Shown: piece after piece, positions 22,135-33,842 of the stretch
Position numbering within the stretch: the first letter of the stretch is position 1
Layout: each line of letters begins with the position of its first letter
Assembly: GCA_963576565.1 (NCBI GenBank)
Contig: OY755039.1
Coordinates: 87,253,207 to 87,317,206, forward strand
Direction: 5' to 3'
DNA from: Aspidapion aeneum
Taxonomy: Eukaryota; Arthropoda; Insecta; Coleoptera; Brentidae
DNA length: 64,000 nucleotides
Made by a program: the position numbers and the translations under genes
Notes under the pieces: model-generated
Told to the model about the DNA's origin: nothing
Seen by the model: only the letters and a program-made list of their open reading frames with translations
The model's database searches: none

Positions 22135-22730
22135 TAACTTTTTTATTTGTGAATATTTTTTATTTCTGTAAAAAGATTCCCGAGGCACTTTTTTAAGAGC
22201 AATTCAACTCTCAAATTAAAGTTTATTTGTCACTTTTAGTTTTTGAGATATTACATAAAGTTTATATTTTACTTATGGATTGATCCTTATTTTATTCGAT
22301 TTTTAAAATTAGCGTAAAATTTCCTTTAAAATGATGTTGCACACTTACAATTTAATTTTTTTATATTTTTATTTTTTTATTACTTCTTATTTTTTTATTT
22401 TTTGTAAATAATTTAAAAATAATTTAAACCAATTCTTATTCAGCAAACTAAAAAAAAAAGTTAAGAGGTAACTAAAAATTAAAAATATACAAAACAATAA
22501 AAAAAATTAAAAATAAAATATTAAGTGTGACATGTCATTTAAAAAAAATACGCTGATTTCAAAAATCGATTAAAAAAAAGGTCATTCTATAAGAAAAATA
22601 CAAACCTTATGTAATATCTCAAAAACTAAAAGTGACAGATAAAATTTAATTTGACAGTTGAATTGCTCTTAAGAAAGTGCCTCGGGAATCTTTTTACAGT
22701 AATAAAAAATATTCATAAATAAAAAAGTTA
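22135..22730. mobile_element. Foldback element with ~150-bp arms
   Basis: The left arm 22135-22288 is matched in inverted orientation by 22580-22730, including AAAGATTCCCGAGGCACTTT and ACTTTTAGTTTTTGAGATAT. The ~290-bp centre is very AT-rich. There is no coding capacity. Confidence 0.75.
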
Positions 22731-22967
22731 CGGGGGTGGGTCGAAAATGCACCAAATTGAAAATATATATCTTGAAAGTAGTTTAAGATATCGATGTGCG
22801 GTTTTCGGCATTAATGTTGTGTCCAATTCGGACCACTCTGTACCTATGTATATAGGTATAAATGAAAAAAAATCAGCACTAGTGTATATAGAGCTCATTC
22901 TAAACAGTGTTTTAAATAGATGCACTTAATTAATATACTTATTTTTAATAAGACTTATTGGTATGGT

Positions 22968-22975
22968 TATATATA

Positions 22976-23028
<53 letters not shown>
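22968..23028. repeat. (AT)n microsatellite
   Basis: Long near-perfect AT dinucleotide run. The open frames reading Tyr-Ile repeats through it are artefacts. Confidence 0.95.
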
Positions 23029-23030
<2 letters not shown>

Positions 23031-24520
23031 ATAAAGGGTACTTCGCCACCTCAAAACAAAGTATATAAACTACGGTGTCACCTCATATATAACTTTTGTA
23101 CCTCACTTTTTTGAGGTGACAATTTTTTTCAATAAAAATTTCAGGGACGATTCCTAACACACTCAGCAAGCTGTGTGCAAAATTTTGTTCTGAGGTCACA
23201 AAATGGTATATATAGCTACTTTTTGGCCGTGTGGTTCACGTATCTACCGGTGGCGCTAGCGTCGCTTTTACTGTAACTAAACGGTCCACTGAGTCACCTC
23301 GGTGGTATAAAAGGTATTCTGCGTATTAAAACCGCGTCGCAGCGGCCTCAGAAATTTGGCAACATTGCAGATTAGATTTTAGACGCTACGGGTTTCTTTG
23401 TTATATGTAATTTGTACCTGCTTTTTTTACCCTTGAAATATCTAATAGAATTCTCAGAAACGAGTGCCTTGGTCTGATATTTTAAGAGGGGCTTTGTAAA
23501 GGATTATTATTGTATTTTTTATCTTATTGAAATAATTTGACTAATTTTGCTAGTCTCCTTACATTTTTTTGCTTATTCTGGCTGGTAGTTTTTAACGGTT
23601 TTATTTAACTTGACTTGATTGATTTTGTAATATAATAAATTTTTGCGACAGCTAGTCAGACACTTTCCTATGAACAAGACTTGAAATTAGTTAAGTAGTT
23701 TAACCATATAATATGACGTTTTGGTGCAAAAGGTCCGAAGCTTGGCACAATTATAGAGCGATGCCTGCTCTCGCCGGTTTTTTTAAAAAATGGCGCACGA
23801 ATTCTCTTTTTTTTAAATGACTTGGTTTTTGTACAAAGTTTGAAACAAAAATTATAGCCAACAAAATTTTATACGAAAATGCTAAACTGTGTTTTTTGTT
23901 AGACTAAAAACAAGGTTCGAGGTATGATATTAACCATTTCTTCATTTTGGAATTTGTCCAATTTGTTTTTTTGGTGGCCTTTAAATTAAAAGTTACTAAT
24001 TTTTGAGAATGATTGAAATGACATGAAATAGAGATAGATAAATATTCTACAAAAATTATTAATCAGTTGCATGGGTAATATTCTTGGTAAGCTACAAACC
24101 ATAAAGTTTTAGGTCTACCCACATATATGTATTTCTATATTATATGCAAAATAAACTGAAACCATTAGGTTTTATCTAATTTTCTAAAAACTAAGTACCT
24201 AAGACTTCATGGGCTATTTTTAAAAATCAAAAAAAAAACCTGTATTATTTTTATAGGTTTCGTTTATTAGGTTCGCGCGCCGTATACCATCTTTTCTTGA
24301 AACATTTCAGCCGATATTTGATCTATCTAAAACTCTACTTCGGAATGAGCTACGAATCTCAAACTTTGCGCAGTCGTAGATCTTCATGGAGCTAACAACC
24401 CCTCCAAGTTTCATGGAATTCCATAAAGTAGTAAAGTAGTTACGAAATTTCAAAAAACGTCGAAATTGCTACTCACTCACTCACTCATGTATAGATAATC
24501 AATATTCTACTGTACTTCTA
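23029..24520. other. No supported gene; weak promoter-like word
   Basis: 23100-23350 has a moderate-GC patch with TATAAAAG at 23306-23313, but no following reading frame supports a gene. 24300-24480 has dispersed-repeat-like text (CAAGTTTCATGGAATTCC, then CACTCACTCACTCA) leading into the tandem array. Confidence 0.4.
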
Positions 24521-24529
24521 GACATGCTA

Positions 24530-25270
24530 CAAAGCTGAAATTTGGCAGACTTATAGAAATTATGACCAAACCCCTGGAAAAAATCAAAAAACCCCAAAAT
24601 TCTCATTTACTCCCCTCCCCCACACATGTAAAGTTTTGTAAAAGTAACATTGCCCACTTCCAGAAATGGCAGACTGATAGGAACTATGGTAAAACTTTAG
24701 AAAAAAAATTAAAAACCTCAAAATTATCATTTACTTTCGTCCCCTATAAATGTAAAGAAATGTAAAAGTAACATTGGCCACTTCCGGACACGCTAGAGAG
24801 CTGAGCTTTGGAAGGCCGATAGTAACTATGATAAGACTATAGAAAAAAATTAAAACACCCCAAAATTCTAATTAACTTCCCTCCCCTATAAATGTAAAAG
24901 TATGTAAAAGTAACATTGCCCACTTCCAGAAACGCTCGAGAGCTGAGCTTTGGAAGGCTGATGGGAACTATGAAGAAACTATAAAAGAAAATTAAAAAAC
25001 CCCAAAGTTTAATTAACTTTCCTTCCCTATAAATGTAAAGTTATGTAAATTAGCATTGTCCACTTCTAGAAACGCTAGAGAGCTGAGCTTTAGAAGACTA
25101 TAGGAAAAAATTTAAAAACACCAAAATTTTAATTTACTTTCTTCCCCTATAAATGTAAAGTTATGTAAAATTAACTTTGCCTACTTCCAGGGACACTAGA
25201 GAGCTGAGCTTTAGAAGGCTGATAGGAACTATGATAAAACCATAGGAAAATATAAAAAACCTCAATATTT
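24530..25270 (+). repeat. ~140-bp tandem repeat array, copy 1
   Basis: About six diverged units. Each has AGAGCTGAGCTTTGGAAGG, GATAGGAACTATGATAAAAC, CCCCTATAAATGTAAAG and GTAACATTGCCCACTTCC. The CTGAGCTTT landmark occurs at 24801, 24943, 25083 and 25204. A related array lies at 26880-27460 and in inverted orientation at 29480-30090. Confidence 0.82.
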
Positions 25271-25324
25271 TTAATATGCATTTCAAAAGTTTTGAACAAT
25301 ATCCCGCATATTTTACTACTTTAA

Positions 25325-25775
25325 AACTTCAATATTATCCAAATCCTTTAAACAAGCAGTGAGATCATAACAAAAACATTTCATGAAAAAAAAGCCAAGT
25401 ACGCGAAAGTGGTATTCCTTAAAAAAAATTGCGATAAATGTAAAGCCAAGTTCTCCAATACATATTTTAAAATAAATGGTTTTTACTAGTTTCGAAATGT
25501 TTTTCTAAACTTGGCTATTACGGCTGCAAATGACTCTTACGCACAGTGCTAAATTGAATGTAAAGAAGTTTGGCTGGAATAGCAAAGTTTAAAAAAACGT
25601 TTCTAGACTAGTAAGAACCATTCATTTTGAAATTTGTATTGGAGAACTTGGCTTTACTTTTATCTCAATTCTTTTTACGGAAATCCACTTTCGCGTACTT
25701 GGCTTTTTTAACATAAAATGTTTTTGTTATGATTCAGTTTTCTAAAAAATCATTTAAGAGGACAATATTGAAAAC
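25325..25775. mobile_element. Foldback element with ~190-bp arms
   Basis: The left arm carries AACAAAAACATTTCATG, AGCCAAGTACGCGAAAGTGG, AAAGCCAAGTTCTCC and AAACTTGGCTATT. All recur inverted on the right, up to GATTCAG near 25735 and beyond. The centre is about 25530-25555. The left half alone recurs at 27540-27755 beside the second tandem array. Confidence 0.8.
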
Positions 25776-26864
25776 ATTTTTTTTAGAAAATATTTTGTTA
25801 TTTTAATCGGTATATTATATATAGTAGTGTTAAAGCTAAAGTTGATACTCCAGGGTCGTACGAAAATTAAGGATATTTTTATAATAAACCGAAATTATTA
25901 GGTTTCATATGATTTTTTCAAATAATAAGCTTTCTACATCAAATGTGTTTAAAACTTTATTGTAGGAATTTAAATTAAAATTTTAAAAATCTATAACTAA
26001 AACGGCTTTAATTGACAGTTACTCTCCACCGGCGTCCTTACATTGGGAATATTTGTAATCCTAAAAAATTGTCGCCTTTTTCGGACGCCTCTGGTGTGTA
26101 ACTGGAAATTTAAACATTGTCAGATATACATTAATAAAAAATATACAGAGTGTCCCATTAAGCATTGCAGCCGGAATTATCTCAGATACTAGTACAGCTA
26201 CGACTTCAGGAAAAAATTTTATATAACAAAATTTACCTAAAATATATTTGTTCCTGTAGCTCCCGGCTAGGGGGCAGTAATAACACCTACAACTATAAAA
26301 ATTGAATTTTATGACAAAACTCTATGATAAACATACACAAATTTTACCATATTCGTATTCCTTGAAAAATTCTGCATAATTTGGACCTCTCACTTGTACC
26401 TCTTTCTCACTTCCCCACTTGAATAGAATGAAAATATCACTTTTTACTTAAAAAATAATTACTTCTACGTGGTAACTAAACGGACTCATATTATTTATTT
26501 GACTTATTAAGAAAACCCTAAAAAATGCAAATATTCTTTTTTTTTTGTTTAAATTAAAATATATTCGAGCAAATTTTTTAAAAGTACCAAACCAAAAAAC
26601 TTAAATATCTTTAAAAATTCAGATACAAACCCATTAATATTTTTACTTGAAGTTGTCAAGCGATATTCACTTAAGATATTATTGAAATCCGCAAGTCAAA
26701 ATTTTACTTAGTTTTGCAGATATTTAAAAAATAGTTTTGTTTGTGTATTGTGGTGAGACGACACCTTATTATGTTATTTGCATTTGTCACACCTGTTATA
26801 ATTTTTCGATGATTTAATGTTTATTTACGTTTTATAAGTTGTTTTTGACATAAAAAATTATGTA

Positions 26865-27600
26865 ATCAATCAAAAAACCCGAAAATTCTAATTCACTCCT
26901 CTCCCCCATACATGTAAAGTTATGTAAAAGTAACACTGCCCACTTCCAGAGGCGCAAGACAGCTGAGCTATGGCAGACTGATAGGAAATATGACAAAACT
27001 ATAGGAAAAAACTTAAAAACCCCAAAATTTTAATTTACTTCCCTACCCTATAAATGTAAAGTTATGTAAAAGTAACATTGCCCACTTCCAGATACGCTAA
27101 AGAGCTGAGCTTCGGAAGGCCGATAGGAACTGTGATAAAACTATAAAATAAAATTAAAAAACCACAAATTATAATTAACTCCCCTCCCCTTTAAATGTAA
27201 AGTTATGTAAAAGTAACATTCTCCTCTTCCAGAAACGCTAGAGAGCTGAGATTTGGAAGACTGATAGGAACTATGATAAAACTAAGTATAGTAAAAAATT
27301 TAAAAACACCAAAATTTTAATTTACTTTCCTCCCCTATAAATGTAAAGTTATGTAAAATTAGCATTGCCTATTTCGAGGAACACTAGAGAGCTAAGCTTT
27401 AGAAGGCTAATAGGAACTATGATAAAACCATAGGAAAATATAAAAAAAACTTCAAAATTTTTAATAAGGCATTGCAATACTTTTGAATAATATTCCTAAT
27501 ATTTTACTACTTTAAAACTTAAATATTATCCAAATCCTTTAAAAAAGGAGTGAAATCATAACAAAAACATTTCATGTAAAAAAAGCCAACTACGCGAGAG
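26865..27600. repeat. 736-bp inverted duplication, left arm
   Basis: Matches 29362-30097 in inverted orientation. Paired coordinates sum to 56962 at every point checked, so there are no net indels, and only rare substitutions were seen. It contains four units of the ~140-bp tandem repeat plus the start of the foldback-element half. Near-identity indicates a recent event. Confidence 0.9.
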
Positions 27601-27755
27601 TGGTATTCCGTTAAAAGAATTGAGATAAACGTAAAGCCAAGTTCTACAATACAAATTTTAAAATGAAAGATTCTCACTAGTTTGGAAATGTTTTTGTAAA
27701 CTTGGCTATTACGGCTGCAAACGACTCTTAGTCGCAGTGCTAAATTGAACATAAA
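27540..27755. repeat. Left half of foldback element (second copy)
   Basis: Shares AGCCAACTACGCGAGAGTGG, AAAGCCAAGTTCTACAATAC and AACTTGGCTATTACGGCTGC with the left half and centre of 25325-25775. The right arm is missing. Its position after a tandem array mirrors copy 1, so both were duplicated together. Confidence 0.72.
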
Positions 27756-28558
27756 GATATTATAATTTTGATATGACTTACTTGGAAATTAAATAATAAA
27801 GAATGTCAAAATTGCAAATTGACAGTTGGTCTCTCCTCAGTAAACACCATATTTCCTATTTCTTTTTCAGATACCGACATATAAACAATACACATTTCAT
27901 TTCATGGTTATGCTCGGGCTGAATGAGGCCGAAACGCTTCCCCGAGCTACCTTTACCTCTAAGGACTTGCCCATAAAACTTTTTTGTTAAGACTTTTTAC
28001 CTCGTGAAATTCCTTCAAATTTAAGGGTTTAGGCTGTCTTCTGGGAGCCGAAACGCGTCCCCAAGCTACTTTACCTCTGAGGATTCGCCAGTGAAACTTT
28101 TTTGATAAAGAATGTCATTTACAAATTCTGACATCACGTCAACATTTGAGCCTTGTGATTGCTGGTGGTTATTATTAGATTAATAATATTCGCGTTGGGC
28201 TGTGGCGTGGGCAAACACATCATTCCTGTATATGGTTATCCTGTTTTAAACGGCTTAACTAATTATCACAATTTCTTTTTTATTAAATTTATTGTTACGG
28301 ATAAACAATTTTTATAAAAATTTTGTCATATCAATCATGCCATAAACATTGCAAACCCAAAAATATATAAATTAAGATAATGTATTAATTATTTTTGCAT
28401 TCCATAGAGTGTATTTTTGACAATTTCCTTTTAATGTTTATCGGATCTATGTGTAGAATTTTTGACATTAAGTAAACCATTTTTCAACAAAAATTGTATT
28501 TAGGACTTTCAAGCTATCACAAAACCTCAAAATGTGTTTTCCAAGAAAAATAACAGCC
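27756..28558. other. Unique AT-rich spacer inside the duplicated region
   Basis: No gene is seen. Two similar short blocks, CGAAACGCTTCCCCGAGCTACCTTTACC (27930) and CGAAACGCGTCCCCAAGCTACTTTACC (28050), form a local ~120-bp direct repeat. The inverted copy of this region lacks the segment entirely. Confidence 0.5.
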
Positions 28559-28592
28559 AGTTTTTCTATAATGAAAGTATAAATGTTCGGTT

Positions 28593-29034
28593 TTTTATAT
28601 AAAGACAGTACGTTGTCACCATTAATCTTTTCTTACAAACTTTTGCAAACTTTTAAAGTTGTAATATTTCCTAAAGTGTCCCAAAATAAAAGTAAAACGT
28701 TGTTACCTTATATTTAATATTTAAATTTAGTTTGATAAAGCTATTGTGGCTTATAGACTTACGCCATACGTTACCACCTTAATAAAACCGGCAACAGTGC
28801 CTAAGGTGGCAGGAAATAGCACATATCCAAAGGTTGTATATCGGTCTGAGGTCCGAATGTATTCCACGTATTTATCAAATATTTGAAAAAAAATTATTTA
28901 CCCCTCTTTTGAAATTCTGGTAAAGGAACTTCCCCTCATGTCATATATGTACTTATATATGGTCTAACACCACCAGAAATAGGTGAGGTCAGGTCGTCAT
29001 ATCCTTAACGCTGAGGTGACAACGCCGAGTGCAT

Positions 29035-29035
<1 letters not shown>
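28593..29035 (+). repeat. (AT)n-tailed element, copy B1
   Basis: A 443-bp unit from TTTTATATAAAGACAGTACG to GCCGAGTGCATC, followed by an (AT)n tract. It matches 30102-30544 with a constant 1509-bp offset and only one or two substitutions. The first part is also present inverted at 29077-29363. No coding capacity. Confidence 0.85.

Positions 29036-29075
<40 letters not shown>
29036..29075. repeat. (AT)n microsatellite at palindrome centre
   Basis: A perfect AT run between copy B1 and its inverted partial copy. Confidence 0.95.
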
Positions 29076-29076
<1 letters not shown>

Positions 29077-29078
<2 letters not shown>

Positions 29079-29363
29079 CGATATACAACCTTTGGATATG
29101 TGCTATTTCCTGCCACCTTAGGCACTGTTGCCGGTTTTATTAAGGTGGTAACGTATGGCGTAAGTCTATAAGCCACAATAGCTTTATCAAACTAAATTTA
29201 AATATTAAATATAAGGTAACAACGTTTTACTTTTATTTTGGGACACTTTAGGAAATATTACAACTTTAAAAGTTTGCAAAAGTTTGTAAGAAAAGATTAA
29301 TGGTGACAACGTACTGGCTTTATATAAAAAACCGAACATTTATACTTTCATTATAGAAAAACT
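29077..29363 (-). repeat. Inverted partial copy of 28559-28845
   Basis: 287 bp matching 28559-28845 in inverted orientation; paired coordinates sum to 57922. It joins directly to the inverted copy of 26865-27600, so the right arm lacks the 27601-28558 spacer. Confidence 0.88.
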
Positions 29364-30097
29364 CTCGCGTAGTTGGCTTTTTTTACATGAAATATTTTTG
29401 TTATGATTTCACTCCTTTTTTAAAGGATTTGGATAATATTTAAGTTTTAAAGTAGTAAAATATTAGGAATATTATTCAAAAGTATTGCAATGCCTTATTA
29501 AAAATTTTGAAGTTTTTTTTATATTTTCCTATGGTTTTATCATAGTTCCTATTAGCCTTCTAAAGCTTAGCTCTCTAGTGTTCCTCGAAATAGGCAATGC
29601 TAATTTTACATAACTTTACATTTATAGGGGAGGAAAGTAAATTAAAATTTTGGTGTTTTTAAATTTTTTACTATACTTAGTTTTATCATAGTTCCTATCA
29701 GTCTTCCAAATCTCAGCTCTCTAGCGTTTCTGGAAGAGGAGAATGTTACTTTTACATAACTTTACATTTAAAGGGGAGGGGAGTTAATTATAATTTGTGG
29801 TTTTTTAATTTTATTTTATAGTTTTATCACAGTTCCTATCGGCCTTCCGAAGCTCAGCTCTTTAGCGTATCTGGAAGTGGGCAATGTTACTTTTACATAA
29901 CTTTACATTTATAGGGTAGGGAAGTAAATTAAAATTTTGGGGTTTTTAAGTTTTTTCCTATAGTTTTGTCATATTTCCTATCAGTCTGCCATAGCTCAGC
30001 TGTCTTGCGCCTCTGGAAGTGGGCAGTGTTACTTTTACATAACTTTACATGTATGGGGGAGAGGAGTGAATTAGAATTTTCGGGTTTTTTGATTGAT
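29362..30097. repeat. 736-bp inverted duplication, right arm
   Basis: Inverted near-identical copy of 26865-27600. The open frame 29966-30226 inside it is a chance frame through the repeat. Confidence 0.9.
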
Positions 30098-30101
30098 TTG
30101 A

Positions 30102-30544
30102 TTTTATATAAAGACAGTACGTTATCACCATTAATCTTTTCTTACAAACTTTTGCAAACTTTTAAAGTTGTAATATTTCCTAAAGTGTCCCAAAATAAAA
30201 GTAAAACGTTGTTACCTTATATTTAATATTTAAATTTAGTTTGATAAAGCTATTGTGGCTTATAGACTTACGCCATACGTTACCACCTTAATAAAACCGG
30301 CAACAGTGCCTAAGGTGGCAGGAAATAGCACATATCCAAAGGTTGTATATCGGTCTGAGGTCCGAATGTATTCCACGTATTTATCAAATATTTGAAAAAA
30401 AATTATTTACCCCTCTTTTGAAATTCTGGTAAAGGAACTTCCCCTCATGTCATATATGTACTTATATATGGTCTAACACCACCAGAAATAGGTGAGGTCA
30501 GGTCGTCATATCCTTAACGCCGAGGTGACAACGCCGAGTGCATC
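30102..30544 (+). repeat. (AT)n-tailed element, copy B2
   Basis: Direct copy of 28593-29035 placed immediately after the inverted arm, again followed by a long (AT)n tract (30545-30640, with a few TTT interruptions). Confidence 0.87.
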
Positions 30545-30636
<92 letters not shown>

Positions 30637-30640
30637 ATTA
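30545..30640. repeat. (AT)n microsatellite
   Basis: AT-dinucleotide tract with minor interruptions, the tail of copy B2. Confidence 0.93.
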
Positions 30641-31597
30641 TTATATTATAGTACTTACAGTACTTAGGTATTTATACTTACTTGCGAGCTTTTACACCAC
30701 GAACTTCAGCTTGAGAAAAATCCTCCGAATTTTTAATGGATAATGCAGTCATAAACATATCAACTCCAGGTAAATTGTCTGATTGTCCTTCTATAAACCC
30801 CGCATCAACCATTTTCAGTCTTTAACAGAATCACAAAACACTAAATAAAGAAAATTTAGACAAAACTACGTCCGGAAATGACTGAACACCACGTTCAAAG
30901 CTCCAATAAGTACAATATCAATCATTTACGTGTTGTTTCAATGTCGGTTACAATCGCATGGATCGAGATCCAAAGGCGTGACGTCACAACTAATGGCAGC
31001 GCGTTTTAAGAAGAGGTCAAGTTATTCAAATTTCAAACCGTTATTTCTCAGGTAATTTAATTGTTATGGGAATTTTTCTTTTTCTATGAAGTTTCTTATG
31101 ATAATACCTTACGATTTTAATTGTTTTTAAAGGATTCGATTTTTTGGGCAAGTTCCCTATTATCTTTTTAGAACAACGCTGCACTTTTTGTTAAAGAGCG
31201 ACATGCGCCAAACAAAAATCGATCCACCAAGTAAAGTTATGCTAACTGATAGTTTTAAGGAAAAATTGGTTAAATAATAATATGCCTTTCTTTTTAACCA
31301 AAATCTAATTCCAATAAAATTCTGTATCATATTGGGTTAAGATCGTTTGATTGATTGATTTATCGTGTGTATGCAAAAAGCCAATTTATTTTATTTGCCG
31401 AGTTTGAGGACCAAAAACTCACATTTAATAAAATTAAGAAATTAAATTTTTTACGTTTTAAATAGTCCACCTTTTGTATGATGGACATTTAAAACATCAA
31501 GTCATGTAGTAATTCTTGCCCTAAGCAAACGTTTTAGGTTGTCCCCTCCTTGACGACTGCGACCACTTGCGTATGTATATTAATCAAGGTTACATTT
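30641..31597. other. AT-rich; contains dispersed repeat 30965-31170
   Basis: 30965-31170 is a diverged inverted relative of 21890-22100 (GTGACGTCAC through GGGCAAGTTCCCTATTA). The rest has no recognised content. Confidence 0.5.
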
Positions 31598-32884
31598 CCC
31601 ACTAAGCAGAAAAACGTAAAAAACGTTAAAAAAAAACATGTAGAAAACCTAACGAAAATTCATGTAAAAGCATTACCAAAAATATATTTCTTAATAACGT
31701 TAAGAAACCAGCATTAAAAAAACCATAATTTCACTAACATTAAAAATAATACCATCAATATATGGATATTTGTATAATGTTTTTCCTAGATCTCAGTTCT
31801 AACGTTGAATTTAAGATATATGAAGCTAATAAATGTTTTGTTTTTTAATCATTAAAAAAAATGATACTATAGAGAACACTGCCGCATAGATCCACTACCA
31901 GAACAGGCCATCGCCATTTTTAGTTGCATTTCGCTGCGAGTTCATACGAGTCGATGGCAGATACGCTTTGTGCAATTTTGCTTACAATATTTATCTTTTG
32001 TAGAAACAAACATGGCAAATTAAAAGCACAATTATTAATAATGATAGTGAATACATATTTGGATAGGAATATACACCAGTTGTGTAGAAAAGATGGTATA
32101 GTTAAAGAATAACCAATATGTATGCAGTGATTTAAATGAAGCATCACAAAATTAGGTAAAAAAAGTAAACAAAAGTAAAAAAATGGTTTTGTATGGAATA
32201 TCGCATACCTATGTTACAGTTACTTAGACAGGGAATGCGACAATTCACCGCGAATGATTAGCCGCCGGACCTTAAGCCGTGTATTAACTTGAGGCAGAAT
32301 TCGCAAGCCTCGCAGCGGGACCAAACGATTGCTTCGTTTGCATTCATGCTAAAGTGAATACGTGCCTTGAAATTATTTGCCTTGTATTCACTTGAGCATG
32401 AATTGTTTGGCCTCGTAGCGAGGCACTTACTTTAAAATTATTGTTTACATAGAATTTTAAATTTTATTTTCAGAAGCTACGGATCCGAACTTCCTTTACT
32501 AAGTGTCGAGTTCACGAAAACCTCAACGGACTGTTGCTGCCCTGCGTTTCCAAAATAGAAGAATTTTATTTCCGTTATTTATGTTACCTTATCTTTAGAG
32601 ATATTTGAAAAAAATATATTTTTTCATTGTAAAAGAAACATTTATTTTTCGATGTTAGAAGAACATTTCTTTTTGACTGTTAAAAATCAATATTTTTTTA
32701 ACGTTCAAAAAACACTTTAAAAAACGTTATAAAATCATAAGATTATTTTTCTAACGTCAGAAAACGGGTTATTAAGCTTCTTTTTCACTATGAATATGAC
32801 GTTAGAACTAACATCCAACCTAACGTTATGTTTTTAAATTATACATTATTTTGACATTATTAAAATGTTTTTGTTTTTAGTGGG
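31598..32884. mobile_element. 1.29-kb TIR DNA element, non-autonomous
   Basis: Ends are exact inverted CCCACTAA (31598-31605) and TTAGTGGG (32877-32884). The subterminal regions on both sides are packed with AACGTTA/TAACGTT words. The centre has an imperfect hairpin (ATTCATGCTAAAGTGAATAC near 32342, inverted near 32392) and CCTCGCAGCGGGACC. No transposase. Superfamily and target duplication are not clear. Confidence 0.65.
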
Positions 32885-33243
32885 TTGGCAACACTAAAAC
32901 GCTTTCGACGGGAATAGGTCGTATTGCGGTGTCTTATTAATACATGGTATACTTTATTGGTTTTTTATCCTCTTATAGAAATAAAGCCCCCTAGATGTGG
33001 ACTTGTTCACGCGGTAGATCACTTAATGTTAAGTCGCCGGGTATTTGCATGAAACTTGAGCATAACGGCCTATATGACAACTTTCCTAAGGATATTAATT
33101 GGTGTTCTACTTCAAACAAAAACGTATTTACAGTTATTCTCTAAAATTAATTTAACGAAAGTTATAATTCAAAGTTTGTGAAAAAAATGAAAAAGTCACC
33201 ATCTTGGATTTATGACGTCACAGGCCGTCCTACTCAAATCGGA
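32885..33243. other. No gene seen
   Basis: Unassigned sequence with a TGACGTCAC word at about 33213. No repeat family recognised. Confidence 0.4.
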
Positions 33244-33253
33244 GGCAAACACC

Positions 33254-33832
33254 CACGGTGGATAGAATAAACCGGTGTTCGGATCTTATAAATATATGTC
33301 GAATTTTCACGTCACTGGTGGTCCAGCTGATTTATGTAAACAAAAGTTAGATATGATATGAACAACTAATATTTTTTAAATTTTTTAAAAACTAAGGCAA
33401 TTTTCCTACTATTTTCTAGTATATTCTTATAAAATAATATTTTTCAGACATACCAGTCGTTATTTGTTTTGCCCGCCCGTTTCAGCTTCAAAAATAATCC
33501 GGTGACCTACATCTTTGTTTACTTCCCAAGTCCTCGGTTCACCTTTGATACTAAACGATCACATTCAGTTTGACTTGTAGTTTAAGTTTTGTGTAATAAA
33601 AAATAAAGCGGGCTAAAAAAAAATAACGACAATATGTCTAGACAATTATATTTTATAAGGATGTACTAGAAAACAGTCAGAAAATTGCCTTAGTTTTCAA
33701 AAAATTCAAAAAATATTAGTAGTTTCGTTGTTCACATCATATCTAACTTTTGTTTACAAAAATCAGCTGGACCACCAGTGACGTGAAAAATTCGACATAA
33801 GATCCGAACACCGGTCTATTCTATCCACCGTG
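33254..33832. mobile_element. Mutator-like foldback MITE, 9-bp target duplication
   Basis: Arms of about 200 bp (33254-33460 and 33630-33832) are inverted, starting CACGGTGGATAGAATAAACC and ending CTATTCTATCCACCGTG. The flanks repeat GCAAACACC (33245-33253 and 33833-33841), or up to 11 bp if the edges are shifted. Long TIRs plus a ~9-bp duplication fit the Mutator superfamily. No transposase is present. Confidence 0.8.
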
Positions 33833-33842
33833 GCAAACACCC

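Noticed and set aside
23290..23345. TATAAAAG at 23306 as a promoter
   Set aside because: No downstream reading frame or transcript evidence; a TATA word is expected by chance in AT-rich DNA.
28983..30743. Tyr-Ile-rich open frames near 29 and 30.6 kb
   Set aside because: Read-through of (AT)n microsatellites.
31920..32147. Overlapping open frames on both strands inside the CCCACTAA element as transposase
   Set aside because: Neither shows DDE, THAP or other transposase motifs.
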